Made by a program: the position numbers and the translations under genes. Shown one piece after another: positions 9,114 to 18,178 of a stretch of 64,000 nucleotides of DNA; the stretch's first letter is position 1; every line of letters starts with the position of its first letter. The notes beneath the pieces were generated by a model. The model was not told the DNA's origin. It ran no database searches and saw nothing but the letters and a program-made list of their open reading frames with translations. Source of the DNA: CAXBGS01 sp963975425. Its GTDB lineage: Bacteria > Planctomycetota > Planctomycetia > Pirellulales > Pirellulaceae. Location of the stretch: contig CAXBGS010000007.1 of the NCBI GenBank assembly GCA_963975425.1, forward strand, positions 124,001 through 188,000, read 5' to 3'.

Positions 9114-10188
9114 CCGAAACGGTAGCCGAGACCGTCCTGGGAGCCTAAGAACGGCCTGGACGATAGAAACCGCCCCTTGGCAAATCGATTGCTGTCGAGC
9201 GGTTTCAAGCTCGCGTGCACCTGGCAGCGCTGGACATCCTCGTCATTGGCTGGCGCTCCCCTCTCGCGTTCTCCAACTAGCAGCACCGGTCAGCGGCGAT
9301 TTCATGCTCGAATCTGAGTCACTCGGCGCCGGTCAGGTCGTTGCCAAAGGCGTTTCGCTCGTCCGCGTTGATCCCTCCGAATACGAGATCCAGGTTGCAC
9401 GAGGTGTTCGCGTCGTTTCGGGCAGTGCAGTGGCTTATTCTGGGCGGCCCAGGAAAACCTAACCCCTGTCGACATCGTACCGAGCAGACAGGCTGAAAGC
9501 GGATCAACCGAAGCGACACCATTTGGCCAAAGAGTCCAAGGATGAAAGAGAGTCGAGCGAGGAAGCCGAGCGGATGCTGCTCGATACCCATTCCGCGACA
9601 TCGGTGGCCGCCCGATTTGAACGCTCCGGGCCAACTTGCTGTATTACTTGCTCTCGTCTCTCGACGAATTGAGTTGGCCACGTCGTCAACGCTTCCAAAA
9701 ATCTTCTCTCAATACGCTTCATTTCTCTTCGATAACTGGCTTTCGGCGTCTGAAGCGAGTCTTGTTGGTGTCACGGCTGTTGGAAAGATCGGCGGTTTGA
9801 GGCAGCGACGATGTTTGGCTGGCCGTCGTGGATCGGGGGTACTAGAGCAACAATTTTTCGTGGCGGGAGTTGACCGCAAGCCACAAGGCTGTAGGATACA
9901 GCCATCGGCTTGGCTTGATTTGGCATGGTTGATGCCCCGCTTCGGTTTCTCCGTTCGTCTGCTCAACGTGTTAACTCCAGCATGAGAGCTGTTGGACTTG
10001 GGCGGAAAGACATCGCCCGAGGTAATTCAAACGTGAGAGCAGGACGCCATTCACTCTGGAGGACGCAGAGTAGAGCGTCCTGCAAAGTGAATGGCGTCCT
10101 GCGAAACGTTTCGAAACGTACGGCACGACCCATTTAGCACGACCCATTCAGCACAGCCTATTGAACTACCTCGCAAAGGAAGAAACTC
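9114..10188. other. Intergenic, no supported gene
   Basis: About 1.07 kb between the sulfatase-YHYH gene and the alkyl-sulfatase-like gene. Short open frames on both strands lack start context, recognisable motifs and any shared composition with neighbours, and I see no coding case. The only clear structure is the nested inverted repeat at 10039-10102. The stretch could hold decayed sequence or the promoter region of the gene at 10189. Confidence 0.6.
10039..10102. repeat. Nested inverted repeat (possible MITE/REP-like element)
   Basis: Arms GCAGGACGCCATTCACT (10039-10055) and AGTGAATGGCGTCCTGC (10086-10102) are perfect 17-bp inverted copies. Inside them is a second 7-bp stem, AGGACGC (10060-10066) with GCGTCCT (10075-10081). 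The word GGACGC therefore occurs twice on each strand in 64 bp. There is no T-tract on either side, so it is not a simple terminator. It lies 87 bp upstream of the alkyl-sulfatase-like start. Confidence 0.8.
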
Positions 10189-11589
10189 ATGAACAGCAGC
10201 AACTTCCCAGTCCGCATCGGTACCCGTTTCCTATCGAGCGTTTTGATATGCGCACTTTCGCTGACTGCCGGGACTGCCACCGCACAGACTCAGGTCGATC
10301 CCGATACGGCACTGCGGATGCTCAATACCCAGCAGCAACAGTTCGCGAAAGGAGTCGTGAAAGTTGCGGATAATGTGTATACCGCGGTTGGTTTTCACGG
10401 CGCGAATACGTCAATGATCGTGGGGACCGACGGTGTCATTATCATCGATACGCTCAAGGGACCTGAGAGTGCGGCAGACGCCGCCGAAGCTTTTCGGCAA
10501 TTCAGCGACCTGCCGGTCAAGGCAATTCTCTATACCCACAGCCATGGCGATCACATTGGTGGAGCGAGTGCTTTTGTTGGCAACGATCGACCGGATATCT
10601 ATGCCACCGAGAGTTTCGGTTCGGCCGAAGGCGTCAACAAAGCAGTCGCGCCGGTCAAGGCCAAGCGAAATGTTCGACAGTTCGGACGACAGCTTTCGCC
10701 GTCGGAAAGCACCAATCGCGGTGTTGCGCCAGCGCTGACCGCCGACCACGATGGCGGCGAAGGCTTTCTTCCTCCGAACGTCACGGTGCCTAACTCTGGG
10801 CTAAAGACAACGATCGTGGGTGTCGAACTTGAGTTTCATATTGGACCGGGTGAAACCGATGATGCCATGTTCATATGGCTGCCGAAAGAAAGGGTCCTGT
10901 TCGCGGGCGACAATTTCTATAGCTCGTTTCCTAACCTGTATGCGATTCGTGGCACCGCTTACCGCGACGTGCTGAGCTGGTCCGAGAGCGTTGCGGAAAT
11001 GGCAACGTTCAAGCCGCGCGTCTTGGTCCCCGGCCACACCCTGCCGATTCGCGGGCAAGAAGCGGCCACGACCGCACTGACGGATTACAGCCGAGCGATT
11101 CGCAGTGTCTACGACCAAACGATACGCGGTATCAACGCTGGCAAGGGGCCCGACCAGCTAGCCCACGAGGTCAAACTTCCCGATGATCTGAAGGACAAAC
11201 CGTATCTGATCCAGTTCTATGGTTCGGTGCCTCATGCAGTCCGAGCGATCTACTCAGGACTGCTGGGTTGGTACGACGGCAATCCAACGACGCTCAATCC
11301 CTTCGAGCCGCGACTTAAAGCGCAGAGGATCACCGAATTAGCCGGTGGCATCGAGCCGTTAACCGAAAAGATGAATGACGCCCTCGCCAAGCAGGATTAC
11401 CAATGGGCCCTGGAACTCTCCGACCACGTCAAGTGGCTCGACAATGCCGACCGAGAACTTGCCCGCAAAGTAAAAATCGAGGCACTACGAGGTTTGGCTG
11501 CACAGGAATACAACGCGCCCAACCGCAACTATTACCTAAGCTATGCCAACGAACTGGAATCCGGTCAGCTAAGCGAAGTGTGGTTCTAG
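10189..11589 (+). CDS. Alkyl-sulfatase-like metallo-beta-lactamase-fold hydrolase
   Basis: 466 aa with AAAGGAAG eight bases before ATG 10189. An N-terminal signal peptide (FLSSVLICALSLTAGTATAQ) indicates export. The metallo-beta-lactamase core carries ILYTHSHGDHIGG (THxHxDH zinc motif), FHIGPGETDDAMFIWLP and VLFAGDNFY, as in SdsA1/BDS1-type alkylsulfatases. The alkylsulfatase dimerisation domain follows: SVYDQTIRGINAGKG and YGSVPHAVRAIYSGLLGWYDG. Family members are usually about 650 aa and end in an SCP2-like domain; this protein stops soon after the dimerisation domain, so it is a short form. It probably hydrolyses sulfate esters or a related substrate in the periplasm. It is 135 bp upstream of the qorB-like gene, without evidence of a shared function. 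Confidence 0.85.
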   Translation: MNSSNFPVRIGTRFLSSVLICALSLTAGTATAQTQVDPDTALRMLNTQQQQFAKGVVKVADNVYTAVGFHGANTSMIVGTDGVIIIDTLKGPESAADAAEAFRQFSDLPVKAILYTHSHGDHIGGASAFVGNDRPDIYATESFGSAEGVNKAVAPVKAKRNVRQFGRQLSPSESTNRGVAPALTADHDGGEGFLPPNVTVPNSGLKTTIVGVELEFHIGPGETDDAMFIWLPKERVLFAGDNFYSSFPNLYAIRGTAYRDVLSWSESVAEMATFKPRVLVPGHTLPIRGQEAATTALTDYSRAIRSVYDQTIRGINAGKGPDQLAHEVKLPDDLKDKPYLIQFYGSVPHAVRAIYSGLLGWYDGNPTTLNPFEPRLKAQRITELAGGIEPLTEKMNDALAKQDYQWALELSDHVKWLDNADRELARKVKIEALRGLAAQEYNAPNRNYYLSYANELESGQLSEVWF

Positions 11590-11724
11590 TGCTTGAACAC
11601 AGCTTGGCAGATGAAGGCGCCTGCCTCTGCACCAGCGTTCGAACAGGGCATCTAGAGTTGCCCATCTTATAGACGAACAACTTCCGATGACTCGGCGTCG
11701 GCTTCGCAGCAAAGGGAACAGAAT

Positions 11725-12588
11725 ATGATTGAAAATTGTGTTTATGGCGTTACGGCAGCCAGCGGTCAGTTGGGGGCAGAGATCATCAAGGCGGTTGTCC
11801 AGCTCGTCGGTAGTCAGAACGTCGTTGGTCTCGCTCGGACTCCAAGCAAGGCCGAATCACTAGGTGTGGAAATTCGACCCGGTGATTACACCTCTCGCGA
11901 TGAGCTGACCAAATCGCTTCAGGGCATTGATCGTTTACTATTGGTGTCCGGGATGGCCAGTCCCGATGAACGGATTGGACAACATCGCAACGTTATCGAA
12001 GCTGCGAAAGTCGCAAATGTCAGCAAAATCGTTTACACCAGCATTCAGGGTGCGGAGGAAGGCACCGCGTTTTCACCGGTTGTGCAAAGCAACCGGCAAA
12101 CGGAAGAAGACGTTCGCAGCAGCGGACTGCAGTGGGTGATCGGTCGTAACGGAATCTACATCGAGCCGGACATTGAATACATCGACACTTATCGAGAACG
12201 CGGCGAAATTGCGAACTGTGCGGGCGACGGGAAATGCGCTTACACGACCCGAGGTGAACTGGCTTTCGCTTACGCACAAATGCTTTCAGATTCCAAGCAC
12301 AACGGCAACACTTACAACTTGCAGGGCGAGGCCATCACACAGCAGCAGTTGGCCGAGTATCTGAACGATGCGTTCGGAGCAAGGTTGACGTATCGCGATA
12401 TGACCGTAGCAGAGTATCGAAAAGAGCGAGTAGCCGAACTGGGTGAATTTATCGGGACCGTGATCGCGGGCATTTACGAAGGCATCCGCAATGGAGTGAT
12501 GGACAGCGAGAGCCACTATGCCAATGCCGCAGGCCGTGAACATCAAAGCTGGCAAGCCCATTTCGACGCTCTGAAAACCCGAAAATAG
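11725..12588 (+). CDS. NmrA/QorB-like NAD(P)H-dependent reductase
   Basis: 287 aa, matching the usual length of E. coli QorB (quinone oxidoreductase 2) and other NmrA-type atypical short-chain dehydrogenases. The N-terminus has the nucleotide-binding pattern GVTAASGQLGAEIIKAV, followed by VVGLARTPSKA, LLLVSGMASPDERIGQHRNVIEAAK and the IVYTSIQGAEEG strand. The C-terminal half reads GNTYNLQGEAITQQQLAEYL, typical of the family's substrate domain. The catalytic YxxxK of classical SDRs is absent, as expected for this branch. No signal peptide: cytoplasmic. AAAGGGAA upstream of ATG 11725 is a plausible ribosome site. Quinone reduction is inferred from the family only. Confidence 0.85.
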   Translation: MIENCVYGVTAASGQLGAEIIKAVVQLVGSQNVVGLARTPSKAESLGVEIRPGDYTSRDELTKSLQGIDRLLLVSGMASPDERIGQHRNVIEAAKVANVSKIVYTSIQGAEEGTAFSPVVQSNRQTEEDVRSSGLQWVIGRNGIYIEPDIEYIDTYRERGEIANCAGDGKCAYTTRGELAFAYAQMLSDSKHNGNTYNLQGEAITQQQLAEYLNDAFGARLTYRDMTVAEYRKERVAELGEFIGTVIAGIYEGIRNGVMDSESHYANAAGREHQSWQAHFDALKTRK

Positions 12589-12632
12589 CACACACCGCCC
12601 CTACTAAAAAAAAGCGAGGGGCTTTCGCGATA

Positions 12633-12654
12633 GATAAAACCCCTTTCCCCTTTG
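12633..12654 (-). repeat. G-rich dispersed repeat, single copy
   Basis: Read on the minus strand this is CAAAGGGGAAAGGGGTTTTA followed by TC. The same word recurs at 13781-13880, 25253-25283, 25749-25770 and 26468-26575, always intergenic and in either orientation. A further pyrimidine run (TTTCTTTTTCCCCTTTATTTTC) continues to about 12676. Confidence 0.75.
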
Positions 12655-12749
12655 TTTCTTTTTCCCCTTTATTTTCTTGCCGGCAGCTAGGGCAAACCGG
12701 CTGCAACGTCATTAGGTTGTGACCGGTTTGCCATGCCACCAAACCAAAT

Positions 12750-12787
12750 AAAAAACGGCCGCCCCAACCAAGGGACGACCGTTGTTT
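12750..12787 (-). terminator. Rho-independent terminator of the PEP-CTERM gene
   Basis: On the minus strand, AACGGTCGTCCC and GGGGCGGCCGTT form a long stem with G-T pairs around a 6-base loop, followed by a run of T. It lies 25 bp past the stop codon of the leftward gene that ends at 12812. Confidence 0.85.
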
Positions 12788-12811
12788 ATTAGGTTGCTGT
12801 AATGGGGCCTG

Positions 12812-13462
12812 TTACGCGGCGAGCAGGGCCTTGCGACGGCGGCGGCCCATGCCGCAAGCGGCTAGGCTCATGGCGCCGAAGATGGCCAGGGATGCGGGTT
12901 CAGGGACGGTAGGCGAGCCCGTAACGTAATAAAGATCGTCAGCCACCCAGTCATCTAAATCGCTCGTAATCGTAAACTTCGCGATGTTTGCAGAATTTGA
13001 AGAGATTCCGAGAAACGATGTGTAAGGAAACGGGAGAGTGGAAACTTGATCTGGTACAGTATGTGTGTCGATGACATTGTCGCCGATGTCGTACGCCGTT
13101 ATTGTTTGAATACGGTTGGTTGCTCCCAACTGAATGCCAAACGCCGAAACGTTGGAATCAAATGCAAAGGTAAGTAAAGGCGACGCTTGATAAGATCTGA
13201 TGAATTGATCCCCAATAGGATTTGGAGGGACATAAGATCCGTTGCTCCCTGTCTCTAGGGCAAATGTGCCACTCGCGCTCACCGTCAGATCTGTTAGGGT
13301 GAGGCTCGAATAGTTTGCAGCGAGTGCAGCTGAATCGAATGTCTCAATAGTCGCTCCAATTAATGCAGAATCACCGGCAGACGTGATCACACCCGCCTGC
13401 ACCTGCCCCGCCCCAGCGACCAGGGCCACAGCGCTTGCCAACACATACTTCAACCCATTCAT
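12812..13462 (-). CDS. Secreted PEP-CTERM anchor-domain protein
   Basis: 216 aa. AAGGA precedes ATG 13462. The N-terminus is a signal peptide (MNGLKYVLASAVALVAGAGQVQA). The middle is a Ser/Thr/Ala-rich beta-type domain with phrases such as TLTDLTVSASGTFAL and NVSAFGIQLGATNRIQTITAYD, similar in style to many secreted planctomycete proteins without known activity. The C-terminus has the full PEP-CTERM signal: VPEPASLAIFGAMSLAACGMGRRRRK, i.e. the PEP motif, a hydrophobic helix and an Arg cluster, which is cleaved by exosortase during surface sorting. No exosortase gene is in the window. A good terminator follows the gene. Function beyond surface display is unknown. Confidence 0.88.
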   Translation of the reverse strand: MNGLKYVLASAVALVAGAGQVQAGVITSAGDSALIGATIETFDSAALAANYSSLTLTDLTVSASGTFALETGSNGSYVPPNPIGDQFIRSYQASPLLTFAFDSNVSAFGIQLGATNRIQTITAYDIGDNVIDTHTVPDQVSTLPFPYTSFLGISSNSANIAKFTITSDLDDWVADDLYYVTGSPTVPEPASLAIFGAMSLAACGMGRRRRKALLAA

Positions 13463-14162
13463 AAAATATTCCTTCTGCCGTTCGGCTAATAAAGTGGACT
13501 GGTAGTCGACCCCCCCGGCGGATCGTCGCGGGTGGTAGGGTACCTCCCCCCTCCGTCCTGTTCAACCATTGCCTTTCCAAAATCCGGATATTCCCTACAG
13601 TCCACCTGGGTGTACCCTACGGTCCGCATGCTAGCCACCGGCTCCAAACACCTGCCAAAGAGCCCAGGTATGCCCCCTTTGCCTGCAGCCCTTGCGGGCC
13701 CTTGTCCCGCAGCAGGCTGTATCCGGTGGCTCGGCTGCCAGGTGGCACCAGGTCCAGCCGCTCGCCCGTCCTAAAGTAAGCAAAGGGGAAGGGGTTTTAG
13801 GGAAAGAAAGGGGAAAGGGGTTTATTAGGGGAAAGAAAGGGGGAAAGGGGAAAGGGGTTTATTAGAGGAGGGAAGGGGTGAACGGCACGGTCGGCCTTTC
13901 AAACGAATTGTGCCTTCATTGGAAAAGCTTAAGTTCATTGGCGAGAAGTGGCGCGGCGGGTAACGTAGCGGGTTTTCTTGTCGAGAAGACTCGACATCAA
14001 AGAACCAGAATTGCAACGCATGGCCACACGAATCGGACGAGGCCTTAGCGGGGCGCATGCGGCAAGCGGCATCAACGGCGGTTCGATCGCGACACCCGAC
14101 ACATGGCCGAGTCGCGATGGAACTCAATCTTAGTTTGCAGCGAGTCCACCCCGAGATTCGGC
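13463..14162. other. Intergenic with G-rich repeat cluster
   Basis: 700 bp between two leftward genes. The part nearest 13462 should contain the promoter of the PEP-CTERM gene. The part from 13781 to 13880 is the repeat cluster listed separately. No gene is supported in the remainder. Confidence 0.6.
13781..13880 (+). repeat. Cluster of G-rich dispersed repeats, G-quadruplex-like
   Basis: Three consecutive variants of CAAAGGGGAAAGGGGTTTTA on the plus strand: CAAAGGGGAAGGGGTTTTAG at 13781, then GAAAGGGGAAAGGGGTTTAT and GGGGAAAGGGGTTTATTAG. About a dozen G3-G5 runs in 100 bp with short A/T spacers could form G-quadruplexes. It is the largest copy cluster of the repeat family seen between 12.6 and 26.6 kb. 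Confidence 0.8.
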
Positions 14163-17100
14163 CTAAAGCACTTGAAGCTTGGAATCCAGGTAAGCACGTA
14201 CGATCGGATTGATATCGAACCCTTCGGAAGAAGCGGCTTGCCCGACACTCATCCGAAGCAGGTTGTGCATAAGATATCGGCCTTCGTTGCGTGAAAGGTG
14301 GACAAAGTCACGATAAATATGGCTGAGAGTTCCATACGGTCCCAGACCAGACTGGGTATCAATGGAAATCTCATTCAGCAAATCAAACGCGTGAGTCGAC
14401 GTGAAATCACGTTGCGGATGTTGATCACGAAGAGCACTGATCAACGCTTCAAAATATTCTCGATTCGGGCGCATTTCATTGTCAGGATTTCCTTCTTCAA
14501 AGACCATCGCGAAATCCGCATGGCGAGCCCAACCGGTGTGCAAAACGATCTTTGCGGAAGGTTGCATCGTGATCCAAGACGAGATGACCGATACGTCTTC
14601 GTCCAGCGTTGTGCCATCAAATGGTTGAATGACTAACCAGTCGTACTGATTCTGGTCCAGTGCTTCCGGCCAAGGCGTCGAGCTATCCACACAGTGTCCA
14701 TCCGGATTATCGTTGATGTATGCTAGATTCTTGCTACAGAAGATATGCCAAGCGGGATCCTGGTCCAGCTGGGCAGGCAGCATATCTTGGGTCAGTGAGT
14801 TGCCAATGCTATAAACTGAACCCTGAGCCGGTTGAGATGGTTCAACACCCTGGCGATTCAGAACATTGATCGTTCGGAGCGCATCGAGTGCGCTGATTCT
14901 CTGATCTCCCGAAACGTCGTACGAGAATGCCGGAAAATCGGCCACCTGATCTGGTGTCGCCAGAGCACGTTCTCCCTCTCTTGCGAGACTATTGATGATC
15001 AGCAGCGCGTCGGCGGTGGTCACCGCGTCATCGCGATTGACATCCGCGACAAGAAACGGGTTGTGCCACGCATTCTCGCTCGTTAACTGGAGAATGGCTT
15101 GATCTAACGTTGCCTGATAAACGGCTTCACTTCCATTGAAATTTGGTTCCGCTCGTAGCCAACTGCCGTCCAGTGGCACCTCCGTATCTCCCTCAACACG
15201 AACGACCAATCGGTTGTCAGCCGAAATGCGATTCACATCGTCACGCGTGATCGTGACATCAATGCCAGTCGGAACATTGATCTGTTCCACGTTCGTCAGT
15301 TGGTAAAGCGGGTTGTTGAGATCAAGCCGCTCGGTCAGGTTTGTCGATTGGAACTGATCATTCCCGTCACCACCGTCGTACTCGATGGCAACTTCAAGCC
15401 CCAAATGAGTTCCCAAATCACCTACAGACAATGATGTATTATGTTGACCACCATCAAATTTCAGCGTGGCAACATCTTGACGCGGTGCCTGAAAAAGAAC
15501 GTTAGCACCGTGGCGGACATAGATAGCTCCGTCTTCATTGGTGACCCGCGTTTCACCGGCCGGAAGCGCGATGGCGGACCCAAACTCAAGGATAGTACCT
15601 GTCGCTTGCGCACTTGCGTCAACAAGAATATTTTCGGCGCTAAGTCTAACTCCTAACGTTTCGTTTTCTTCGGCGACGGAGTCGTTCCAGGTGGGGATCG
15701 ACAACATTTGCACTTCGCCGGCGTTCCCTTCGAACTCAAGCTTGTGCGGGGCGTTATGGTAATCGCTTGCCCCGGCGTACGATTCGGAACCGGTCGCCGT
15801 TTCGTCGACAAAAGTGACACCGACGGTCACTCCGCCTTCAACGGCGATATCAAGAGCGACGGCGAACTCAAGTCGATTTCCTTCAGCCGCTGACGCTTCA
15901 GAGATTGTGAGCGTCGCCATATTCTCCATGCGCTCAACAGCGCCGATGTCGACCCGAGGACCTTCGATGCGATCGAATCCCGTCCCTCGTTGATCAAATG
16001 AGAGTCCCGCACTTGATGCGACTAGATTGTCGCCCGTGTCAATCGCAACACTGTCGCTGGACAAAGCGTGCGTCTGAGTCGGCCCACCGTAATTGCCTAA
16101 CGGCAGCAGTCCCGCATCCAAGACATTCATCTTGTCTCCCATGCCCCTAGAGTAACCGTCTGCACCTGGCCCAACGATGTTGTACGATTTCGATATGTTT
16201 GAGCCGAGATAGATCCGTGCGTTCGCGTGCATCGGTGAGGACGAAATATTGCCGGCGACGATTGAGTTATGTAGTGATACGTCTGAACCGTCGAACGTCA
16301 CGATTCCACCGGTGACACCACCGCCAGCAACATTGGCCTCGTTCTCTGTGATAGTCACATTGACGAGTTCCGCCGGACCTCGACGAATCGCAACACCTGC
16401 TCCATTGCCTGCTGTATTTCCGGAAATCGTCGAGTTGAGGACGGTCAGCACGTGTGTCGAGCCTCCGAACGCGGCGATCCCGCCGCCTAGATTCCCGGTA
16501 CCGGTATCCGCAACGCCTACCGAAGAGTTACTTGCGATCGTGCTACGTTCAATCGTCACGACGCCGTTAAAACTCATTACGCCAGCACCACTGAATGCTT
16601 GATTCTGGTCGATGGTGCTTTCAATCACATGCAGCGTGCCGTTGTTGACCTGGATACCACCGCCGCCATGGACCGACGGACTGGTGACCCTAGCAATGTT
16701 GTCGTAAACACGAACGCGATTCAATTCAAGCGTTCCTCCGTCGACTGCAATTCCAGCTCCATAACTTTCGGTGTCGCCACCAGTGATAGACAGACCACTG
16801 ATGGTCGCGTTAGCGCTGCTGTCAATCTGGAATACGCGACTACCTGGGGCAGCGATGATCTCCAAAACGTTATGGCCCGGGCCGGCGATGTGAACGTGAC
16901 TGCTGACCAACAGCTCTTCTGAATCAAGCTGAATCGTACTGATGCCGGCGTCGAAATGGACGGTCAGTGGAGTCGTCGGGTTGCTGGCCGCATGATCAAT
17001 CAAGCGTTCACGCAGGCTAAAGACGCCATCATCGGGATCTACCGTATCCGCGGACGTTGTAACCAGCACGGCGAGCAATCGTCGCGGTTCCAAGGCTTCT

Positions 17101-17207
17101 GTTCCCAATCGTCGATTGCGATTGCGTCTTCGTTTTCGCTTTGGGTGCGTGTGTGATCGCTCCTTTCCAAAGAAGGTACTCAGCCAATAATTGCCCGGTC
17201 TATTCAT
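14163..17207 (-). CDS. Giant surface protein: LEPR-XLL, beta-helix, Calx-beta, dockerin, SGNH-like
   Basis: 1014 aa. Basic N-terminus (KRKRRRNRNRRLG) then ALEPRRLLA, the LEPR-XLL motif of planctomycete exported giants. Residues ~45-420 are a right-handed parallel beta-helix of the polymorphic-outer-membrane type (VIESTIDQNQAFSGAGV, LNSTISGNTAGNGAGVA and similar coils, ending DTGDNLV...IDIGAVE-like DIGAVERM). A Calx-beta-like domain follows (~425-535, TLTISEASAAEGNRLEF). Two dockerin-type Ca loops (DVNRDDAVTTADALLIINSL and DVSGDQRISALDALRTINVL) are at ~725-790. The C-terminal ~200 aa begin YSIGNSLTQDML and contain VLHTGWARHADF, resembling an SGNH-type hydrolase core. A cell-surface or secreted polysaccharide-binding/degrading protein is inferred; no substrate can be named. 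Confidence 0.85.
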   Translation of the reverse strand: MNRPGNYWLSTFFGKERSHTHPKRKRRRNRNRRLGTEALEPRRLLAVLVTTSADTVDPDDGVFSLRERLIDHAASNPTTPLTVHFDAGISTIQLDSEELLVSSHVHIAGPGHNVLEIIAAPGSRVFQIDSSANATISGLSITGGDTESYGAGIAVDGGTLELNRVRVYDNIARVTSPSVHGGGGIQVNNGTLHVIESTIDQNQAFSGAGVMSFNGVVTIERSTIASNSSVGVADTGTGNLGGGIAAFGGSTHVLTVLNSTISGNTAGNGAGVAIRRGPAELVNVTITENEANVAGGGVTGGIVTFDGSDVSLHNSIVAGNISSSPMHANARIYLGSNISKSYNIVGPGADGYSRGMGDKMNVLDAGLLPLGNYGGPTQTHALSSDSVAIDTGDNLVASSAGLSFDQRGTGFDRIEGPRVDIGAVERMENMATLTISEASAAEGNRLEFAVALDIAVEGGVTVGVTFVDETATGSESYAGASDYHNAPHKLEFEGNAGEVQMLSIPTWNDSVAEENETLGVRLSAENILVDASAQATGTILEFGSAIALPAGETRVTNEDGAIYVRHGANVLFQAPRQDVATLKFDGGQHNTSLSVGDLGTHLGLEVAIEYDGGDGNDQFQSTNLTERLDLNNPLYQLTNVEQINVPTGIDVTITRDDVNRISADNRLVVRVEGDTEVPLDGSWLRAEPNFNGSEAVYQATLDQAILQLTSENAWHNPFLVADVNRDDAVTTADALLIINSLAREGERALATPDQVADFPAFSYDVSGDQRISALDALRTINVLNRQGVEPSQPAQGSVYSIGNSLTQDMLPAQLDQDPAWHIFCSKNLAYINDNPDGHCVDSSTPWPEALDQNQYDWLVIQPFDGTTLDEDVSVISSWITMQPSAKIVLHTGWARHADFAMVFEEGNPDNEMRPNREYFEALISALRDQHPQRDFTSTHAFDLLNEISIDTQSGLGPYGTLSHIYRDFVHLSRNEGRYLMHNLLRMSVGQAASSEGFDINPIVRAYLDSKLQVL

Positions 17208-17321
17208 GCTGATGCTGTAGAACGCTGTTGAAACGATAGAACGACATAGGGAATCCCATCTGCGGCCCCGTTAAGTGATAAGCTCAGGACGAGAGAAGCA
17301 TAAACGAATGACTCGTCGGTT

Positions 17322-17358
17322 GAGAGAATACCCCAGCAGTCGAGAGAATGCCCCAGCA
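17322..17358 (+). repeat. 17-bp direct repeat in intergenic region
   Basis: GAGAGAATACCCCAGCA (17322-17338) and GAGAGAATGCCCCAGCA (17342-17358) differ at one base and are 20 bp apart. The surrounding 17208-17585 interval has no supported gene; it contains the upstream region of the surface-protein gene. Confidence 0.6.
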
Positions 17359-17585
17359 ACTGGATAGATCAGAACACAATTGCGGCACCGCCTCAATCTA
17401 GTTGTCAACTGACCTACAGAATATTCAAGGCCAAGGGATTGAACAAACAAGATTTTCGTTGCTTCAGTGTATTGTTGATCATCCCAGTACAACGAGAAAT
17501 CCAGCTTCATAACGTTACGACGATAAGCATCGGATAGCGTGATTGTCTCGTCCGCAATGCATGATCTAAGTGCCGGAAACCTGCA

Positions 17586-18128
17586 TTGGGAGCCGCAGAT
17601 GATGGATTCGAAAAATTAACAAATTCGGATGCGGATTGTAAAAGGTGCCACCCACCATCGATTGATTGGAAGTTCGAAGGAGCTCTCGAACGTCTGATGC
17701 ACGACATCAAAATGGCCGACCGCCCCGGACAGCTCGACACCACGGGGCTCAACGAGTCGGGGGCTGATTGGCTCGATCGCTACAAGCCGTATATTTCTGG
17801 ACGCAACGTGATCGTCACCAGCCCGCATAAAGTGTACGGCCCCGAGTCGAACGATTTCGTCTTGCAGCTTCGCAAACGTGGCATCAGTAAAGTCATCCTC
17901 GGTGGCATGTCGGCGAACGTCTGCACCGAGTCGCACATGCGAGAATTGATCGAGCAGGGCTTTGAGGTGACCGTGGCCGAAGATGCAACCGCCGGGGCAA
18001 AGACGCCAGCTGGTGATGCACACAAGGTAGCGGTCGCGAATTTCCACTACATCGCCAGTGCCGTCGTGACAACGGACCAAGCCGTTGCCGCGATTCAAGC
18101 GGCATTCGGCACGAGTGCCGGCCAATAG
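17586..18128 (+). pseudogene. Isochorismatase-family hydrolase, 5'-truncated remnant
   Basis: The frame from about base 17657 to the stop at 18126-18128 reads IDWKFEGALERLMHDIKM, then IVTSPHKVYGPESNDFVLQL, VILGGMSANVCTESHMRELI with the catalytic-Cys loop, and VTVAEDATAG. This is the C-terminal two thirds of an isochorismatase-like cysteine hydrolase. The N-terminal part with the family's catalytic Asp and Lys is missing, and the open frame upstream (residues before IDWKF) is unrelated. Homology begins directly after the motif AAAGGTGCCACCCACC at 17641-17656, which resembles motifs upstream of both RAYT-like genes. Most likely a dead fragment left by a rearrangement. Confidence 0.75.
17640..17656 (+). 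repeat. AAAGGTGCCACCCACC motif at truncation junction
   Basis: This sequence sits exactly where isochorismatase homology begins. It is close to GAAAGGGGCCACCCA, found at 20916-20930 and 23578-23592, each about 65-85 bp upstream of a RAYT-like gene. It may be a recognition or scar sequence. Confidence 0.5.
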
Positions 18129-18178
18129 GTCGAAGAAGCGAAATCACGGTTGTCTCAGTCGTTCACGCTGCATTGGGC

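Noticed and set aside
9290..10000. Several 70-150-codon frames on both strands
   Set aside because: No motifs, overlapping each other in several frames, consistent with chance frames in GC-rich DNA.
13500..13780. Possible gene or RNA between the PEP-CTERM gene and the repeat cluster
   Set aside because: Short direct words (ACCTCC, TACCCTAC) but no stem of note and no frame with coding character.
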